64,000 nucleotides of DNA from Bacillota bacterium. GTDB lineage: Bacteria; Bacillota; Clostridia; Acetivibrionales; DSM-1351. This document shows positions 1-7,883 of this stretch, one piece after another. The stretch lies in contig JAEXFI010000029.1 in assembly GCA_023400235.1 (NCBI GenBank), forward strand, positions 70,065 through 134,064, given 5' to 3'. The translations under genes and the position numbers were made by a program. Position 1 is the stretch's first letter. Each line of letters starts with the position of its first letter. The notes under the pieces are model-generated. The model was not told the DNA's origin and made no database searches. It saw only the letters and a list, made by a program, of their open reading frames with translations.

Positions 1-67
1 CCGGCTGTAATTTTGTGTCAACGAATTTTTTTGGGTTTTTTATAAGGTTTGTCAAATAGGCTTTTAA

Positions 68-481
68 TTATTTTAATCTGCTGATGGATAGATTTACCTT
101 GTAATTCCCATACGCCAGTATCCCGTCCAGCAGCTCTTCCAATTGCTGATGGCCCGCAACAGCCACCTTCAGGCTATAACAGCCCTCTCCGCTGATTCTG
201 TGAGCCTCGGTGATATGTACATTATCTCTTATAAACTTGTGGAAGAAGGCATGCTCCTTGGTCTTCATATAAACAGTGACAAAGGCGGACAATTCCTGTC
301 CCAGCTGTGCCATATCGGTCTTTATTGTATAGCCTTGAATCACACCCTGCTTTTCCATACGGGTTATCCTGTTCCTGACGGCCTGCCCCGTCAGGTGAAC
401 CATGTTTCCAAGCTCCTGCAGCTGAATTTTTGAGTTGTTCTGCAAAGCTTTTATTATTTCAATATCTGTCTCATCAAACAT
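68..481 (-). CDS. Lrp/AsnC-family transcriptional regulator
   Basis: This is a 137-residue protein with an N-terminal winged helix-turn-helix (about residues 1-55, including the stretch NNSKIQLQELGNMVHLTGQAV) and a C-terminal ligand-sensing AsnC/RAM domain (about 60-135). That is the usual Lrp/AsnC length of 140-160. Members bind DNA as dimers or octamers and respond to amino acids or related metabolites; the effector here cannot be told. I chose the ATG at 481 because a GAGG site precedes it by about 9 bases. An upstream in-frame GTG at 496 would lie on that site. The gene diverges from the MBL-fold hydrolase gene at 671, which it may control (inference from position). Confidence 0.9.
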   Translation of the reverse strand: MFDETDIEIIKALQNNSKIQLQELGNMVHLTGQAVRNRITRMEKQGVIQGYTIKTDMAQLGQELSAFVTVYMKTKEHAFFHKFIRDNVHITEAHRISGEGCYSLKVAVAGHQQLEELLDGILAYGNYKVNLSISRLK

Positions 482-670
482 GCGGCGGTACCTCACACTT
501 TACTTTAGCCATATACTCAATATATACTCCGGAATCGGAACAGCCATACCTGACACTTGCACGGTGAAAGCACATAAGCCCAAACTCTTGCCGTATCAAA
601 GTATTGCCGGGTATATAATTGATATAAATAGTCACACCTCTAATATATCATATGGAAAGGAAAATGTTAT

Positions 671-1423
671 ATGTATTTGAGACTTGTCCGCCATGCAACG
701 ATAATTCTTGGTATCAATGACAGAACAATACTGGTTGACCCCATTTTTTCCGGGAAAGGAGGTATGGAGCCAGTAAAGGAAGTAAAGAACCAAAGCCGCA
801 ATCCCCTTGTAGACCTTTCAGTATCCCTGGATACTCTGCTTTCCTGCAATGCAGTACTGGTCACGCACACTCATAGGGACCATTTCGATGAGGAAGCTGC
901 CAGATTACTGCCCAAAGACAAGCAGATTTTTTGTCAGCCTAGGGACCGGGAGAAGCTTTTGGGTCATGGCTTTACAAAGGTAACAGCTGTGGGCCGTCGG
1001 TTGGACTGGGAGGGTATAAGCATTTCCAGAACCCCCGCCCGCCACGGCCACGGTGCCACCGCCCTTATGATGGCCCCTGTGTCGGGCTTTGTAATGAGAA
1101 GCCCGGAGGCTCCCACCGTATATATCTCCGGCGATAGTGTCTTTTATTCGGAAACCGCAAAGATATTGGACAGGTATAAACCCGACATAGTTGTCTGCAA
1201 CGCCGGAGAAGCCACCTTTGCCTCCGGGAGGCCAATTACCATGGGAATAGAAGATATAGACAAAATCCACAGGCACTCCCCCGCAGCGAAAATAGTTGCT
1301 GTACACCTGGAAAGCTGGAATCACTGCGTTCTGACCAGGGAAGCCCTGAGAAGCCATGTCACTGGTAACAACCTTCAAGACCAGGTATTCATACCCGCTG
1401 ATGGGGAGGAACTTGTTCTCTAG
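671..1423 (+). CDS. MBL-fold metal-dependent hydrolase
   Basis: This 250-residue protein of the metallo-beta-lactamase fold resembles the UlaG-like group of small cytoplasmic MBL hydrolases. The metal motif HTHRDHFDE (HxHxDH) lies near residues 67-75. Further conserved features are the GDS motif near 157 (ISGDS) and a late histidine (VAVHLES). The substrate is unknown; relatives cleave lactones, phosphodiesters or nucleotides. The start is supported by an AAGG-type site a few bases upstream, and the gene is divergent from the Lrp regulator. Convergent VOC gene follows after 22 bases. The fold is clear, the reaction is not. Confidence 0.85.
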   Translation: MYLRLVRHATIILGINDRTILVDPIFSGKGGMEPVKEVKNQSRNPLVDLSVSLDTLLSCNAVLVTHTHRDHFDEEAARLLPKDKQIFCQPRDREKLLGHGFTKVTAVGRRLDWEGISISRTPARHGHGATALMMAPVSGFVMRSPEAPTVYISGDSVFYSETAKILDRYKPDIVVCNAGEATFASGRPITMGIEDIDKIHRHSPAAKIVAVHLESWNHCVLTREALRSHVTGNNLQDQVFIPADGEELVL

Positions 1424-1445
1424 CCTTCCACTCCTTTTTCTTCCG

Positions 1446-1832
1446 TCACTCTGTGATTTCCACACGGTTGCCGTCAGGGTCGGCCACGCAGCTCTCAAAA
1501 TATCCGTCGCCTGTTTGTCTTGGCGGACTGTATAATTCATAGCCGTCCGAAACAATTTTCTCAGTAAGATATCTGACCGTTTCCCTGTCTCCCACTGAAA
1601 AAGCAATATGGCTCCAGCCGTTTGCTTTTTCTATTACAGGGCGAAGCTCCAATTGAATATGGTGCATAATCTCAAGGCTGGCTCCGCCGTCAAAGGTAAT
1701 AAAATAGCTTGAAAAGCCTTTGGCATTTATGTACCTTTCATTACTCCTGCCACCAAAATAGGTAATATAATAAGCTTTGGATTTTTCCAGGTCTGTTACA
1801 TATACTGCTGCATGTGCTATTTTAATCTGCAT
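1446..1832 (-). CDS. VOC-family (glyoxalase/bleomycin-resistance fold) protein
   Basis: This 128-residue single-domain protein has two beta-alpha-beta-beta-beta modules of the vicinal oxygen chelate fold. Likely metal ligands fit the pattern: His near position 7 (KIAHAAVYV), a Glu in the first module (SLEIMHH), His in the second module (WSHIAFSV) and a final Glu (NRVEITE). The ending DPDGNRVEI is very typical of lactoylglutathione lyase-like proteins. The family includes glyoxalases, dioxygenases and antibiotic-binding proteins, so the substrate is not defined. An AAAGGAGAAATTGTC ribosome site precedes the ATG. The gene stands alone. Confidence 0.88.
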   Translation of the reverse strand: MQIKIAHAAVYVTDLEKSKAYYITYFGGRSNERYINAKGFSSYFITFDGGASLEIMHHIQLELRPVIEKANGWSHIAFSVGDRETVRYLTEKIVSDGYELYSPPRQTGDGYFESCVADPDGNRVEITE

Positions 1833-1926
1833 GACAATTTCTCCTTTTGAGTAACATTAATCAACCGGTCTTACCGCTTGTTACACCGCCAGTCAAAATA
1901 ATTATATCAGCCTGAAGTGAAAAAGC

Positions 1927-2610
1927 CTACTCCTGGGTTTTTATTCTCTTGTATAATACCACGTACAGCCCCATTACAAGCAGAAGATTGGCCAGACAGA
2001 TTATGCCGGTTTCCGCCGACCAGCCCTTCCCGTATATCATATTTCCCACCTGCTGTCCGTAAAGATATTTTGATACACTTTCCAGCCCTTTATTAAAATA
2101 TGAAAGCATGGGAAGAAAGGAAAAAAATAATCCCAGAGGAATGGCAAGGCCGTTTGCTCCGCTTGAGCTCTTTGAGAAGGTTCCGATGCACATGCCAAGC
2201 ATTATTGATACAACGCATCCCATAATTGCCGCAGAATAATAAAGACCCGGGTCAATTCCACCCTCTCCCGCCATGAAAATAAAGGTGCTTCCTGTAATAC
2301 AGTCCAGAGATAATATAAATACCGCCGTGCTCACAAAGAATTCCCAGGAGGTTATTCCCGACATTCTCAGCACCCTAAGGGTATTTTTCTCTTTTTCTTC
2401 CGAAATCATATGGGCTGAGACAACAATAGGGGTAAATACAAAATGCATGGTGGCAAAAACCGAAATAAAAAAGCCTCTTTCTACGTTTATAGACTGTGTC
2501 ATAATAAACCCTACTACAGGATATACCACAAACAAAATCAATACCTGTATATTCTTCATTACATCCTTGACATCCTTGGACAATATGGCAGTAATGTGAT
2601 TTACCCTCAT
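1927..2610 (-). CDS. ABC-2 type transporter permease
   Basis: This 227-residue integral membrane protein has about six hydrophobic segments and the ABC-2 permease hallmark around residues 70-85 (ISEEKEKNTLRVLRMSG), a cytoplasmic coupling stretch found before the third membrane span. It forms the membrane half of an exporter with the ATPase encoded just upstream. The two genes overlap by 4 bases (ATGA type), which implies translational coupling. It is the last gene of a four-gene operon with LytTR, DUF3021 and ATPase proteins. The cargo is unknown; relatives export drugs, peptides or lipids. Confidence 0.85.
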   Translation of the reverse strand: MRVNHITAILSKDVKDVMKNIQVLILFVVYPVVGFIMTQSINVERGFFISVFATMHFVFTPIVVSAHMISEEKEKNTLRVLRMSGITSWEFFVSTAVFILSLDCITGSTFIFMAGEGGIDPGLYYSAAIMGCVVSIMLGMCIGTFSKSSSGANGLAIPLGLFFSFLPMLSYFNKGLESVSKYLYGQQVGNMIYGKGWSAETGIICLANLLLVMGLYVVLYKRIKTQE

Positions 2611-3500
2611 CTTGCATCCAACCCCCTTCCTGTCAGCCTGATAAATACGGTTTCCAGATTTGGCTCGGAGGAATGTATGGTTTCAACCAGCTCTTCCCTG
2701 AAATAGCCGGAAATCCTGTCCGAACCCGCCGGACTGTTCGGTATGTTCACAATCTCACCTGTCTTCAAGGTGATTTCAATCATGTTGGTTTCATTGTATT
2801 TTTTACATATGTGGTCGGGGACTCCATATTCCACAATCTTACCGTCATTTAGCAAGGCTATGTTACCGCAGAGCTTGGTGGCCTCCTCCATGTTATGAGT
2901 AGTCAGAAAAATAGTCGTCCCGCCTTCCTGCAGCTCCTTCAGATATTCATGGATTTGCTCTGCCGTCCCGGGGTCCAGGCCCGAGGTAGGCTCATCCAGA
3001 AAAAGCAGCCCCGGGCTGTGAAGTACCGCCCTTGCCAGCAGCAATCTTTGCCTCATGCCCTTTGACAGCCTTCCGGCAGGCGTATGCAAGTCCTCTTCAA
3101 GGCCGACCCGCTTTAAGACCAAATGCAGTCTTTCACTTCCCACCCTGTATATATCTGCAAACAGCTTCAGGTTATCCTTACAGCTCAGCCTTTCATAAAT
3201 ACCGCAATTATCCATGACCATTCCCACCTTGCGGTACATGTCCTTTCCCAGGTCGGAGCAGTGGGTATCAAATATCTTTGCCTCACCATCGTACTTCAGC
3301 TGCCCCGTCAATATCCTTATGAAGGTGGTCTTTCCCGCTCCCGACGGGCCAAGCAGCCCGAATATCTCTCCGGGCCCCACTTTCAGGCTGACATTATCCA
3401 GAACCTTTTTTTCACCAAAATACCTGACCAGGTTTTTTACATCAAGACTGTTAATGCTATTAATGCTGTTCTTACTGTTCAAGCTGCTTATGCTATTCAT
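2607..3500 (-). CDS. ABC transporter ATP-binding protein
   Basis: This 297-residue ATPase has Walker A GPSGAGKTT (residues 51-59), signature LSKGM (145-149), Walker B LLFLDEP (165-171) and the switch histidine in TTHNMEEA. It powers the permease encoded next. I chose the ATG at 3500 because GGAGG lies 6 bases upstream; an in-frame start at 3524 would sit before that site. The first 20 residues are an odd low-complexity run built from repeats of Asn-Ser-Ile/Leu, encoded by near-identical 9-bp units, and absent from typical ABC ATPases. The start overlaps the end of the DUF3021 gene by 8 bases. Confidence 0.92.
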   Translation of the reverse strand: MNSISSLNSKNSINSINSLDVKNLVRYFGEKKVLDNVSLKVGPGEIFGLLGPSGAGKTTFIRILTGQLKYDGEAKIFDTHCSDLGKDMYRKVGMVMDNCGIYERLSCKDNLKLFADIYRVGSERLHLVLKRVGLEEDLHTPAGRLSKGMRQRLLLARAVLHSPGLLFLDEPTSGLDPGTAEQIHEYLKELQEGGTTIFLTTHNMEEATKLCGNIALLNDGKIVEYGVPDHICKKYNETNMIEITLKTGEIVNIPNSPAGSDRISGYFREELVETIHSSEPNLETVFIRLTGRGLDAR

Positions 3501-3984
3501 CCTTTTCCTCCAATCCATGCTCAAGGCGGTACCGTTTGAAGCCCTCCTCGTACTTTTTGCTCTCCAGCCTGGCCTTCAGATAAACTACACCCAGACTAAG
3601 TAAAAAGCAAACAGCAAAGGACATTAAAAACCCTCCCCAGGCGTGAAGGTTATTGAGGGGAAACCAGCCGAATATTAGTGTGAAGACAGCCATTACCGGT
3701 ATAACCGACACAACCATGAAGGTTGTTCTCCACAGTGCCATCATATTCCTGATGAGTTTTTCGGAAAACCAGAATACTTTTACCAATTCCAATACAAGTG
3801 ACGCCAGCATAAACTGGGCTACGGTGTCAACAGCTATTCCCTCGTTTCCCAGCTTGTAAAGAGAAGATATTGTTCCGGCGTCCTTTCCGAATAAATAAGT
3901 GGTCACGGTAATACTGATTATCATTATGGAAAATGTATGAAATGCCTCTGAGAAAAAATCAAATATTGTAAACCTCTTATCCAT
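3493..3984 (-). CDS. DUF3021-type four-span membrane protein
   Basis: This 163-residue membrane protein has four predicted transmembrane segments (about 15-32, 50-70, 85-107 and 115-140) and a charged C-terminal tail rich in Lys and Glu. It fits the DUF3021 family, which is commonly encoded directly beside a LytTR DNA-binding protein and thought to restrain or sense for it. Here the LytTR gene ends 1 base upstream, which is the expected pairing. The gene overlaps the following ATPase gene. Family assignment is from pattern and context; the molecular role is inferred. Confidence 0.8.
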   Translation of the reverse strand: MDKRFTIFDFFSEAFHTFSIMIISITVTTYLFGKDAGTISSLYKLGNEGIAVDTVAQFMLASLVLELVKVFWFSEKLIRNMMALWRTTFMVVSVIPVMAVFTLIFGWFPLNNLHAWGGFLMSFAVCFLLSLGVVYLKARLESKKYEEGFKRYRLEHGLEEKDE

Positions 3985-3985
3985 A

Positions 3986-4426
3986 TCACTTCACCCCCAG
4001 CTTCTTTTTTACCAATGGCGCATACTGTCTGGAAACATAGAGCTTCTCGTTGTTGCTCATGGTCAGCAGTATTCTTCCGTCCAGGTCAGATTTCAAAGCC
4101 CTTATCTGTGCAAAATTTACAATGCAGGATTTGTTTGCCCTGAAAAATTCAGTACCGCTCAACTGCTGCTCCAGTTCGTAAAGGCGCAATGCAGACTCGT
4201 ATACCTCTGACTTTGTATAGAAAAAGGTCTTTTTGTCCACAGTGTCCATATAAAGAATGCTGCCAGCGTCCAGTATATGTATATGTCCGTTTTTCTCCCC
4301 GGTGAGCTGCATGTCCATGACCCTTATCAGCGAAACCAGCCTCTCGATTTCAGGAGTCAGACGGTTGCAGGTAATATTTATTTCTGTGTCTTTTACATCG
4401 TTGTCGGTCCGAATGTTTATCTTCAT
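3986..4426 (-). CDS. LytTR-domain transcriptional regulator
   Basis: This 146-residue protein has a C-terminal LytTR DNA-binding domain (about residues 45-146; motifs SILYMDTVDKKTFFYT and FFRANKSCIVNFAQIRALK) but no receiver domain, so it is a stand-alone LytTR protein. It probably controls its own operon with DUF3021 and the ABC exporter. I chose the ATG at 4426 because GGAGG lies 7 bases upstream; an earlier ATG at 4444 would start almost at the predicted transcription start. A promoter and a pair of direct repeats spaced like LytTR sites lie directly upstream. Confidence 0.88.
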   Translation of the reverse strand: MKINIRTDNDVKDTEINITCNRLTPEIERLVSLIRVMDMQLTGEKNGHIHILDAGSILYMDTVDKKTFFYTKSEVYESALRLYELEQQLSGTEFFRANKSCIVNFAQIRALKSDLDGRILLTMSNNEKLYVSRQYAPLVKKKLGVK

Positions 4427-4449
4427 TTGCCGGCCTCCATTCATCTATA

Positions 4450-4478
4450 ATAATATTCCCGGGGCTTGTGGCTTTCAA
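4450..4478 (-). promoter_or_regulatory. Sigma-A-type promoter of the LytTR-DUF3021-ABC operon
   Basis: Reading the minus strand, TTGAAA (4478-4473) is followed by a 17-base spacer and TATTAT (4455-4450). Transcription would begin near 4443, about 17 bases before the ATG at 4426, leaving room for the GGAGG site. It supports the shorter LytTR start. The promoter is predicted from sequence only. Confidence 0.6.
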
Positions 4479-4489
4479 GTGCACAAGGG

Positions 4490-4519
4490 CCAAGTTGCGG
4501 ATATGAATAACCAAGTTGC
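4490..4519. promoter_or_regulatory. Putative LytTR operator: two direct repeats
   Basis: CCAAGTTGC occurs at 4490-4498 and again at 4511-4519, with a start-to-start distance of 21 bases. LytTR proteins are known to bind pairs of about 9-bp direct repeats separated by about 12 bases, and this pair lies directly upstream of the -35 box (4473-4478), the place expected for an activator. Binding by the adjacent LytTR protein is inference. Confidence 0.55.
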
Positions 4520-4561
4520 AGGTGAGGTATCGCAAGCTTAATTTAAATTGTAAGCTTATAT

Positions 4562-5410
4562 TCACATGTCAATGCCTTGGGACGGGAGCTCGGATATTTC
4601 TCCAGATTTTCCGTATTTTCTGTATGTGACAATGTTTCGTTTTCCTAAAACTTTTCCCAAAATATAAAACAATCCTCCCACAGCCTTCTGGATTATGGTG
4701 AGGGGTATGTCAGCGTCATATGCCCTCTTTTGTCTCCGGGGTTCAGTCCAGTAAATGCCATCCTCAGATTCATATTCTGTTCCAGGGGCATAGTTTACAC
4801 ACATACCCCTGAATATGTTATAGGGTATCAAAGGCCCTGTGGCCGGATAATGGATTTTCCCTCCTGCCACATCCCTATAAAAGCTGTCGGTGGCTTTTTC
4901 AATATGGCTCTTATGCTTTTCCGCCGGAACATAGGCATTCCAACTGGTGGTGGCAAGGCTCAGCCGATAGCAGCGGTTAAAGCCAATTCCCCGCAACGTG
5001 CCTGCAATGCTCTTAGCAGCACTGCCTCCCCCCACTCCTCCCACAGAAGTTATTACCAGGGCCTTGCTTGTAAAAAATCTGGGTCTGTGCAGCAGGTAGC
5101 ACATGTGGTCCAATAGATTTTTCAGCATTCCTGTCTCCCTGAGATTGTAGGTGGCAGATGCCACCACAATACCGTCGGCAGCGTCAAAGGCATTTAAAAC
5201 CCTGCTGAGTATGTCCCAATGGGGACAGTATTGTCCTCCAAGCCTGAAGCAATTGCTGCAGCCTATGCAAAACGGGAGCTGCAATTCTGAGAGGTGAATT
5301 TCCTCAAAAACCGCTGCAGCATCATTTTCCAGCAGTCTTTTTCTGGTCAGCTCCACTATTTTCCAGGTATTCCCCCGACGGGTGCTTCCGTTTAGTATCA
5401 AATATTTCAT
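4562..5410 (-). CDS. Flavodoxin-fold NAD(P)H-dependent oxidoreductase
   Basis: This 282-residue protein has an N-terminal flavodoxin-like domain (about 1-185) of the NADPH-dependent FMN reductase/iron-sulfur flavoprotein type. It shows the FMN phosphate loop LNGSTRRGNTWKIV near residues 5-18 and a Cys cluster at about 47-62 (CIGCSNCFRLGGQYC) typical of the group. About 95 further residues form a C-terminal extension with a hydrophobic stretch near 245-262. It overlaps the upstream TetR gene by 4 bases, so the two form an operon. The substrate is unknown; quinone or drug reduction is plausible for a TetR-controlled member. Confidence 0.82.
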   Translation of the reverse strand: MKYLILNGSTRRGNTWKIVELTRKRLLENDAAAVFEEIHLSELQLPFCIGCSNCFRLGGQYCPHWDILSRVLNAFDAADGIVVASATYNLRETGMLKNLLDHMCYLLHRPRFFTSKALVITSVGGVGGGSAAKSIAGTLRGIGFNRCYRLSLATTSWNAYVPAEKHKSHIEKATDSFYRDVAGGKIHYPATGPLIPYNIFRGMCVNYAPGTEYESEDGIYWTEPRRQKRAYDADIPLTIIQKAVGGLFYILGKVLGKRNIVTYRKYGKSGEISELPSQGIDM

Positions 5411-5982
5411 ATACTCCTACCTCCACAGACATTTTCTATTATATCTCCCAGGAAAGCATCTCTATCCTTTTTGCAATAAAAATCTATTCCCATACTCTCC
5501 TTGAATACGTCCTTTCGAAGAAATGCAGCCTGCATTATCACGGTTATGAGAAAGGCCTCCAATTTCGCCCCCCCTCCTGGTTCTCCTCCTGACAGGCCTC
5601 GCTCAAAGCCTGCTGCCGTCCTCATGGTATTATCCATTGGCTGTGGAAAGTACAAGTCATTTAAAATGGATACCTTTGAAATCTGACGGTTCTCCATAAG
5701 AAAATCCATGACCTGCCTTGCAGTGTGCTTTGTCCTCTCCACGGGGTTATCGCTCTTAAAATTTTCCGGGCGGAAGGAATGTATTACATTGCTAATAATC
5801 CTCTGTACGCATATTTCTATGAGCGTGTCCTTCTGACCGAAATAGTGATTTATAAGTCCCACTCCCACTCCGGCATACTCCGCAATCTTTCGGACGGTTA
5901 TCTTTTCAGTGTCCCCTTCATACTCCCGGATAAGTTTTATTGTATTCTCTATTATTTTTTCCTTTGTCAGTTCAGATTTCAT
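5407..5982 (-). CDS. TetR-family regulator (flavin oxidoreductase operon)
   Basis: This 191-residue regulator has an N-terminal TetR helix-turn-helix (about 5-52; VRKIAEYAGVGVGLINHYFG) and a C-terminal helical ligand domain. The ATG at 5982 is chosen because AAGGAG lies 7 bases upstream; an in-frame start at 6003 overlaps the operator. Near residues 130-140 there is a Gly-rich stretch (GLSGGEPGGGA), unusual for a TetR sensor domain. A perfect palindrome sits at its own promoter, so autoregulation is likely. It is translationally coupled to the oxidoreductase gene. Confidence 0.9.
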   Translation of the reverse strand: MKSELTKEKIIENTIKLIREYEGDTEKITVRKIAEYAGVGVGLINHYFGQKDTLIEICVQRIISNVIHSFRPENFKSDNPVERTKHTARQVMDFLMENRQISKVSILNDLYFPQPMDNTMRTAAGFERGLSGGEPGGGAKLEAFLITVIMQAAFLRKDVFKESMGIDFYCKKDRDAFLGDIIENVCGGRSI

Positions 5983-5995
5983 ATTTTTCTCCTTT

Positions 5996-6043
5996 TTGAA
6001 CACTGTTCAATTTTACTGTATAAGAAAAGCTGCCTGATGTCAA
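5996..6043 (-). promoter_or_regulatory. Promoter and palindromic operator of the TetR-oxidoreductase operon
   Basis: On the minus strand TTGACA (6043-6038), a 17-base spacer and TACAGT (6020-6015) form a sigma-A-type promoter. Directly downstream at 6010-5996 lies the perfect 15-bp palindrome TTGAACAGTGTTCAA, covering the likely transcription start. This is the classic position for TetR repression. Which protein binds is inferred from proximity. Confidence 0.7.
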
Positions 6044-6051
6044 GCAGCTTT
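6026..6051 (-). terminator. Terminator of the Fic gene, overlapping the next promoter
   Basis: AAAGCTGC (6026-6033) pairs with GCAGCTTT (6044-6051), and on the minus strand the hairpin runs into TTTTCTT. It lies 39 bases after the Fic stop codon. The hairpin loop contains the TTGACA box of the TetR promoter, so a terminator and a promoter share the same bases. Confidence 0.6.
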
Positions 6052-6089
6052 GGATAATTGGATATGTAGTTTGCATATTCCTCCGCTCC

Positions 6090-7007
6090 TTACGTAAAAT
6101 AACTCATAAGCTCCTTATATCTATCCTGAGCCGCATAACAGGTATCCAGCAGATATCCCGGCTCTTCCCGGAACTCCTTCAGCCCCCGGTAATAGAACAG
6201 CTTATGCTCCTCTTCAATAATAAGTGGTGGAATCCCGTTTTTCAGACACTCTTTGAAAATAATCATCCGCCCCACTCTTCCATTCCCGTCCTGGAAGGGG
6301 TGAACAGCTTCAAAGCTGTAATGGAATTCCATAATATCTTCAAAGGTCACTTTCTGAAGCTGGCCGTAATCAATGAGCAATTTGGCCATCTCACCCTTTA
6401 CCTTGGAGGGCGCCGCTGTCTTTCTGTCGCCGATCATGTTAGGCTTTTTCTTGTAATCGCCCACATTAAACCATTCCTTCCTGCTGTCTGAGGTATTGCT
6501 TTTAAGTATTGTGTGGAATTCCTTGATAATAGCCTCCGACAATTCCCTGTCTGCCGTTTCCAGCATATAATCAAAGCACTGAAAATGATTTATAGTCTCC
6601 ATAATATCATCAACAGACGCTGTTTCATCCTTTTCCGTAACAATGGAATTGGTCTCGTAAATATACCTTGTCTGATCCTCTGAAAGTCTGCTCCCCTCAA
6701 TACGATTAGAGTTATATGCCAGTTTTATCTGGGTCTGGTGGTATATACCGCCTTTGAGCTTCATGGCCTTCTCTTCCCTGAGCTGCTCAAGCAGTGGATT
6801 GTCAATCCTGTTTTCCATCTCCATTATGTCACCCGGCTGGCAATTCAAAACCTTACAGATATCTTCAATAATTTTTATTGATACATTTTCATTTTTGGAA
6901 AGCTTCGCCATTGTGGTGGAAGACATACCTATACGTTTTTGTAATTCAGTTTTGGAAATGTTTTTTCCCGAAAGCAGTTGAAAAAGCTTTGTATATTGAA
7001 TTGCCAT
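6090..7007 (-). CDS. Fic-domain protein with N-terminal XRE-type helix-turn-helix
   Basis: This 305-residue protein joins a Cro/CI-type DNA-binding domain (about 1-65; ISKTELQKRIGMSSTTMAKLS) to a Fic domain. The Fic active motif HPFQDGNGRVGR lies near residues 236-247 and is complete, predicting AMP transfer from ATP to a hydroxyl side chain of a target protein. An inhibitory-helix motif SNRIEG, matching (S/T)xxxE(G/N), lies near 115-120 ahead of the Fic core, marking a class II self-inhibited enzyme. The start has a GGAAGGTG site upstream. No partner antitoxin gene is adjacent. Target and DNA site are unknown. Confidence 0.92.
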   Translation of the reverse strand: MAIQYTKLFQLLSGKNISKTELQKRIGMSSTTMAKLSKNENVSIKIIEDICKVLNCQPGDIMEMENRIDNPLLEQLREEKAMKLKGGIYHQTQIKLAYNSNRIEGSRLSEDQTRYIYETNSIVTEKDETASVDDIMETINHFQCFDYMLETADRELSEAIIKEFHTILKSNTSDSRKEWFNVGDYKKKPNMIGDRKTAAPSKVKGEMAKLLIDYGQLQKVTFEDIMEFHYSFEAVHPFQDGNGRVGRMIIFKECLKNGIPPLIIEEEHKLFYYRGLKEFREEPGYLLDTCYAAQDRYKELMSYFT

Positions 7008-7119
7008 TTAATCACCTTCCTTTATATTATTATATCCTATTTCTTTATAAATATAAAGTTTTTATATAAAACATTTACTATGGCAAAGGCAAATGGAGTA
7101 AATATCTAAATAAAATATC

Positions 7120-7195
7120 TTTCGTACTCTGCGAATGTATGCTTGACAAAACCTTCCTTAGCCCCTATAATACAATACATACTCAAAGAATGTAT
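7120..7195 (+). promoter_or_regulatory. Promoter with two operators for the TetR-MFS module
   Basis: TTGACA (7143-7148), a 17-base spacer and TATAAT (7166-7171) make a near-consensus promoter. A palindrome at 7175-7195 has arms ATACATAC and GAATGTAT around five bases and lies just after the -10 box. A degenerate copy with the GAATGTAT half intact at 7133-7140 lies over the upstream edge of the -35 box (7120-7140). The same arms recur before the MFS gene, which makes the tetR product the likely ligand (inference). Confidence 0.75.
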
Positions 7196-7216
7196 ATTGC
7201 TTTTGGAGGTGACATG

Positions 7217-7852
7217 ATGGCACGCAACAAGTATCCGGAGGAAACTCAGGCAAAAATACTGGAAGCAGCCATGAGACTTTTTTTAAAAAAGGGGTATGAG
7301 CAGACCACCATACAGGATATTGTAAGCGAACTGGGTGGGCTGACAAAAGGCGCTTTTTATCATCATTTTAAATCCAAAGAGGATGTAATGGATGCTTTGA
7401 CCTCTAAGTTATTCTATGATAACAATCCCTTTGAAAAAGTAAAAAAGCAAACAGGCTTAACAGGTCTTGAAAAGCTTAAATTAATGGTATTGCAATCACT
7501 GGACGACAACAGTGACCATCGCCAAATCAGTATGGAAGCACTGCAATTGCTGAACAGCCCAAATTTTTTGAAGGTTTTTATTGACGATAACCGAGATACG
7601 GTAGCCCCCATGTACCAGGAATTAATCGAGGAGGGCATACGGGACGGCTCAATAAAATCCGATCAGGCGAAACTGCTTTCCCAAGTATTTGTATTGCTTA
7701 CCAACTTTTGGATGATACCCACAATATACCCCTGCACAGCGGAGGAAAGCTGGCAGCGGCTTCTGTTTGTCAAGGAAATTACAGATAAACTGGGCTTGCC
7801 CGTTTTGGATGACCATATAATTGATTTATGTCGGCAAAGCTTACCGGAATAA
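7217..7852 (+). CDS. TetR-family regulator of the adjacent MFS pump
   Basis: This 211-residue TetR protein has its DNA-binding domain at about residues 8-55 (TTIQDIVSELGGLTKGAFYHHFKSK) and a helical sensor domain after it. Two adjacent ATG codons occur (7214 and 7217). GGAGGT ends 6 bases before the second, so 7217 is preferred; the longer reading from 7139 would begin upstream of the promoter start. It is followed by a terminator at its stop codon and then the MFS gene, and shares an operator sequence with it. Autoregulation and control of the pump are inferred. Confidence 0.9.
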   Translation: MARNKYPEETQAKILEAAMRLFLKKGYEQTTIQDIVSELGGLTKGAFYHHFKSKEDVMDALTSKLFYDNNPFEKVKKQTGLTGLEKLKLMVLQSLDDNSDHRQISMEALQLLNSPNFLKVFIDDNRDTVAPMYQELIEEGIRDGSIKSDQAKLLSQVFVLLTNFWMIPTIYPCTAEESWQRLLFVKEITDKLGLPVLDDHIIDLCRQSLPE

Positions 7853-7873
7853 AATTGCCATCAGGCAATTTTT
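7851..7873 (+). terminator. Terminator overlapping the tetR stop codon
   Basis: AAAATTGCC (7851-7859) and GGCAATTTT (7864-7872) form a 9-bp hairpin with an ATCA loop, followed by TATTT. It overlaps the TAA stop of the tetR gene and would separate tetR from the MFS gene, which must then rely on read-through or its own weak promoter. Confidence 0.65.
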
Positions 7874-7883
7874 ATTTAATCAT

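Noticed and set aside
905..1606. 233-codon minus-strand frame across the MBL and VOC genes
   Set aside because: It is antisense to the well-supported MBL-fold gene, overlaps the VOC gene, and has no ribosome site or recognisable domain.
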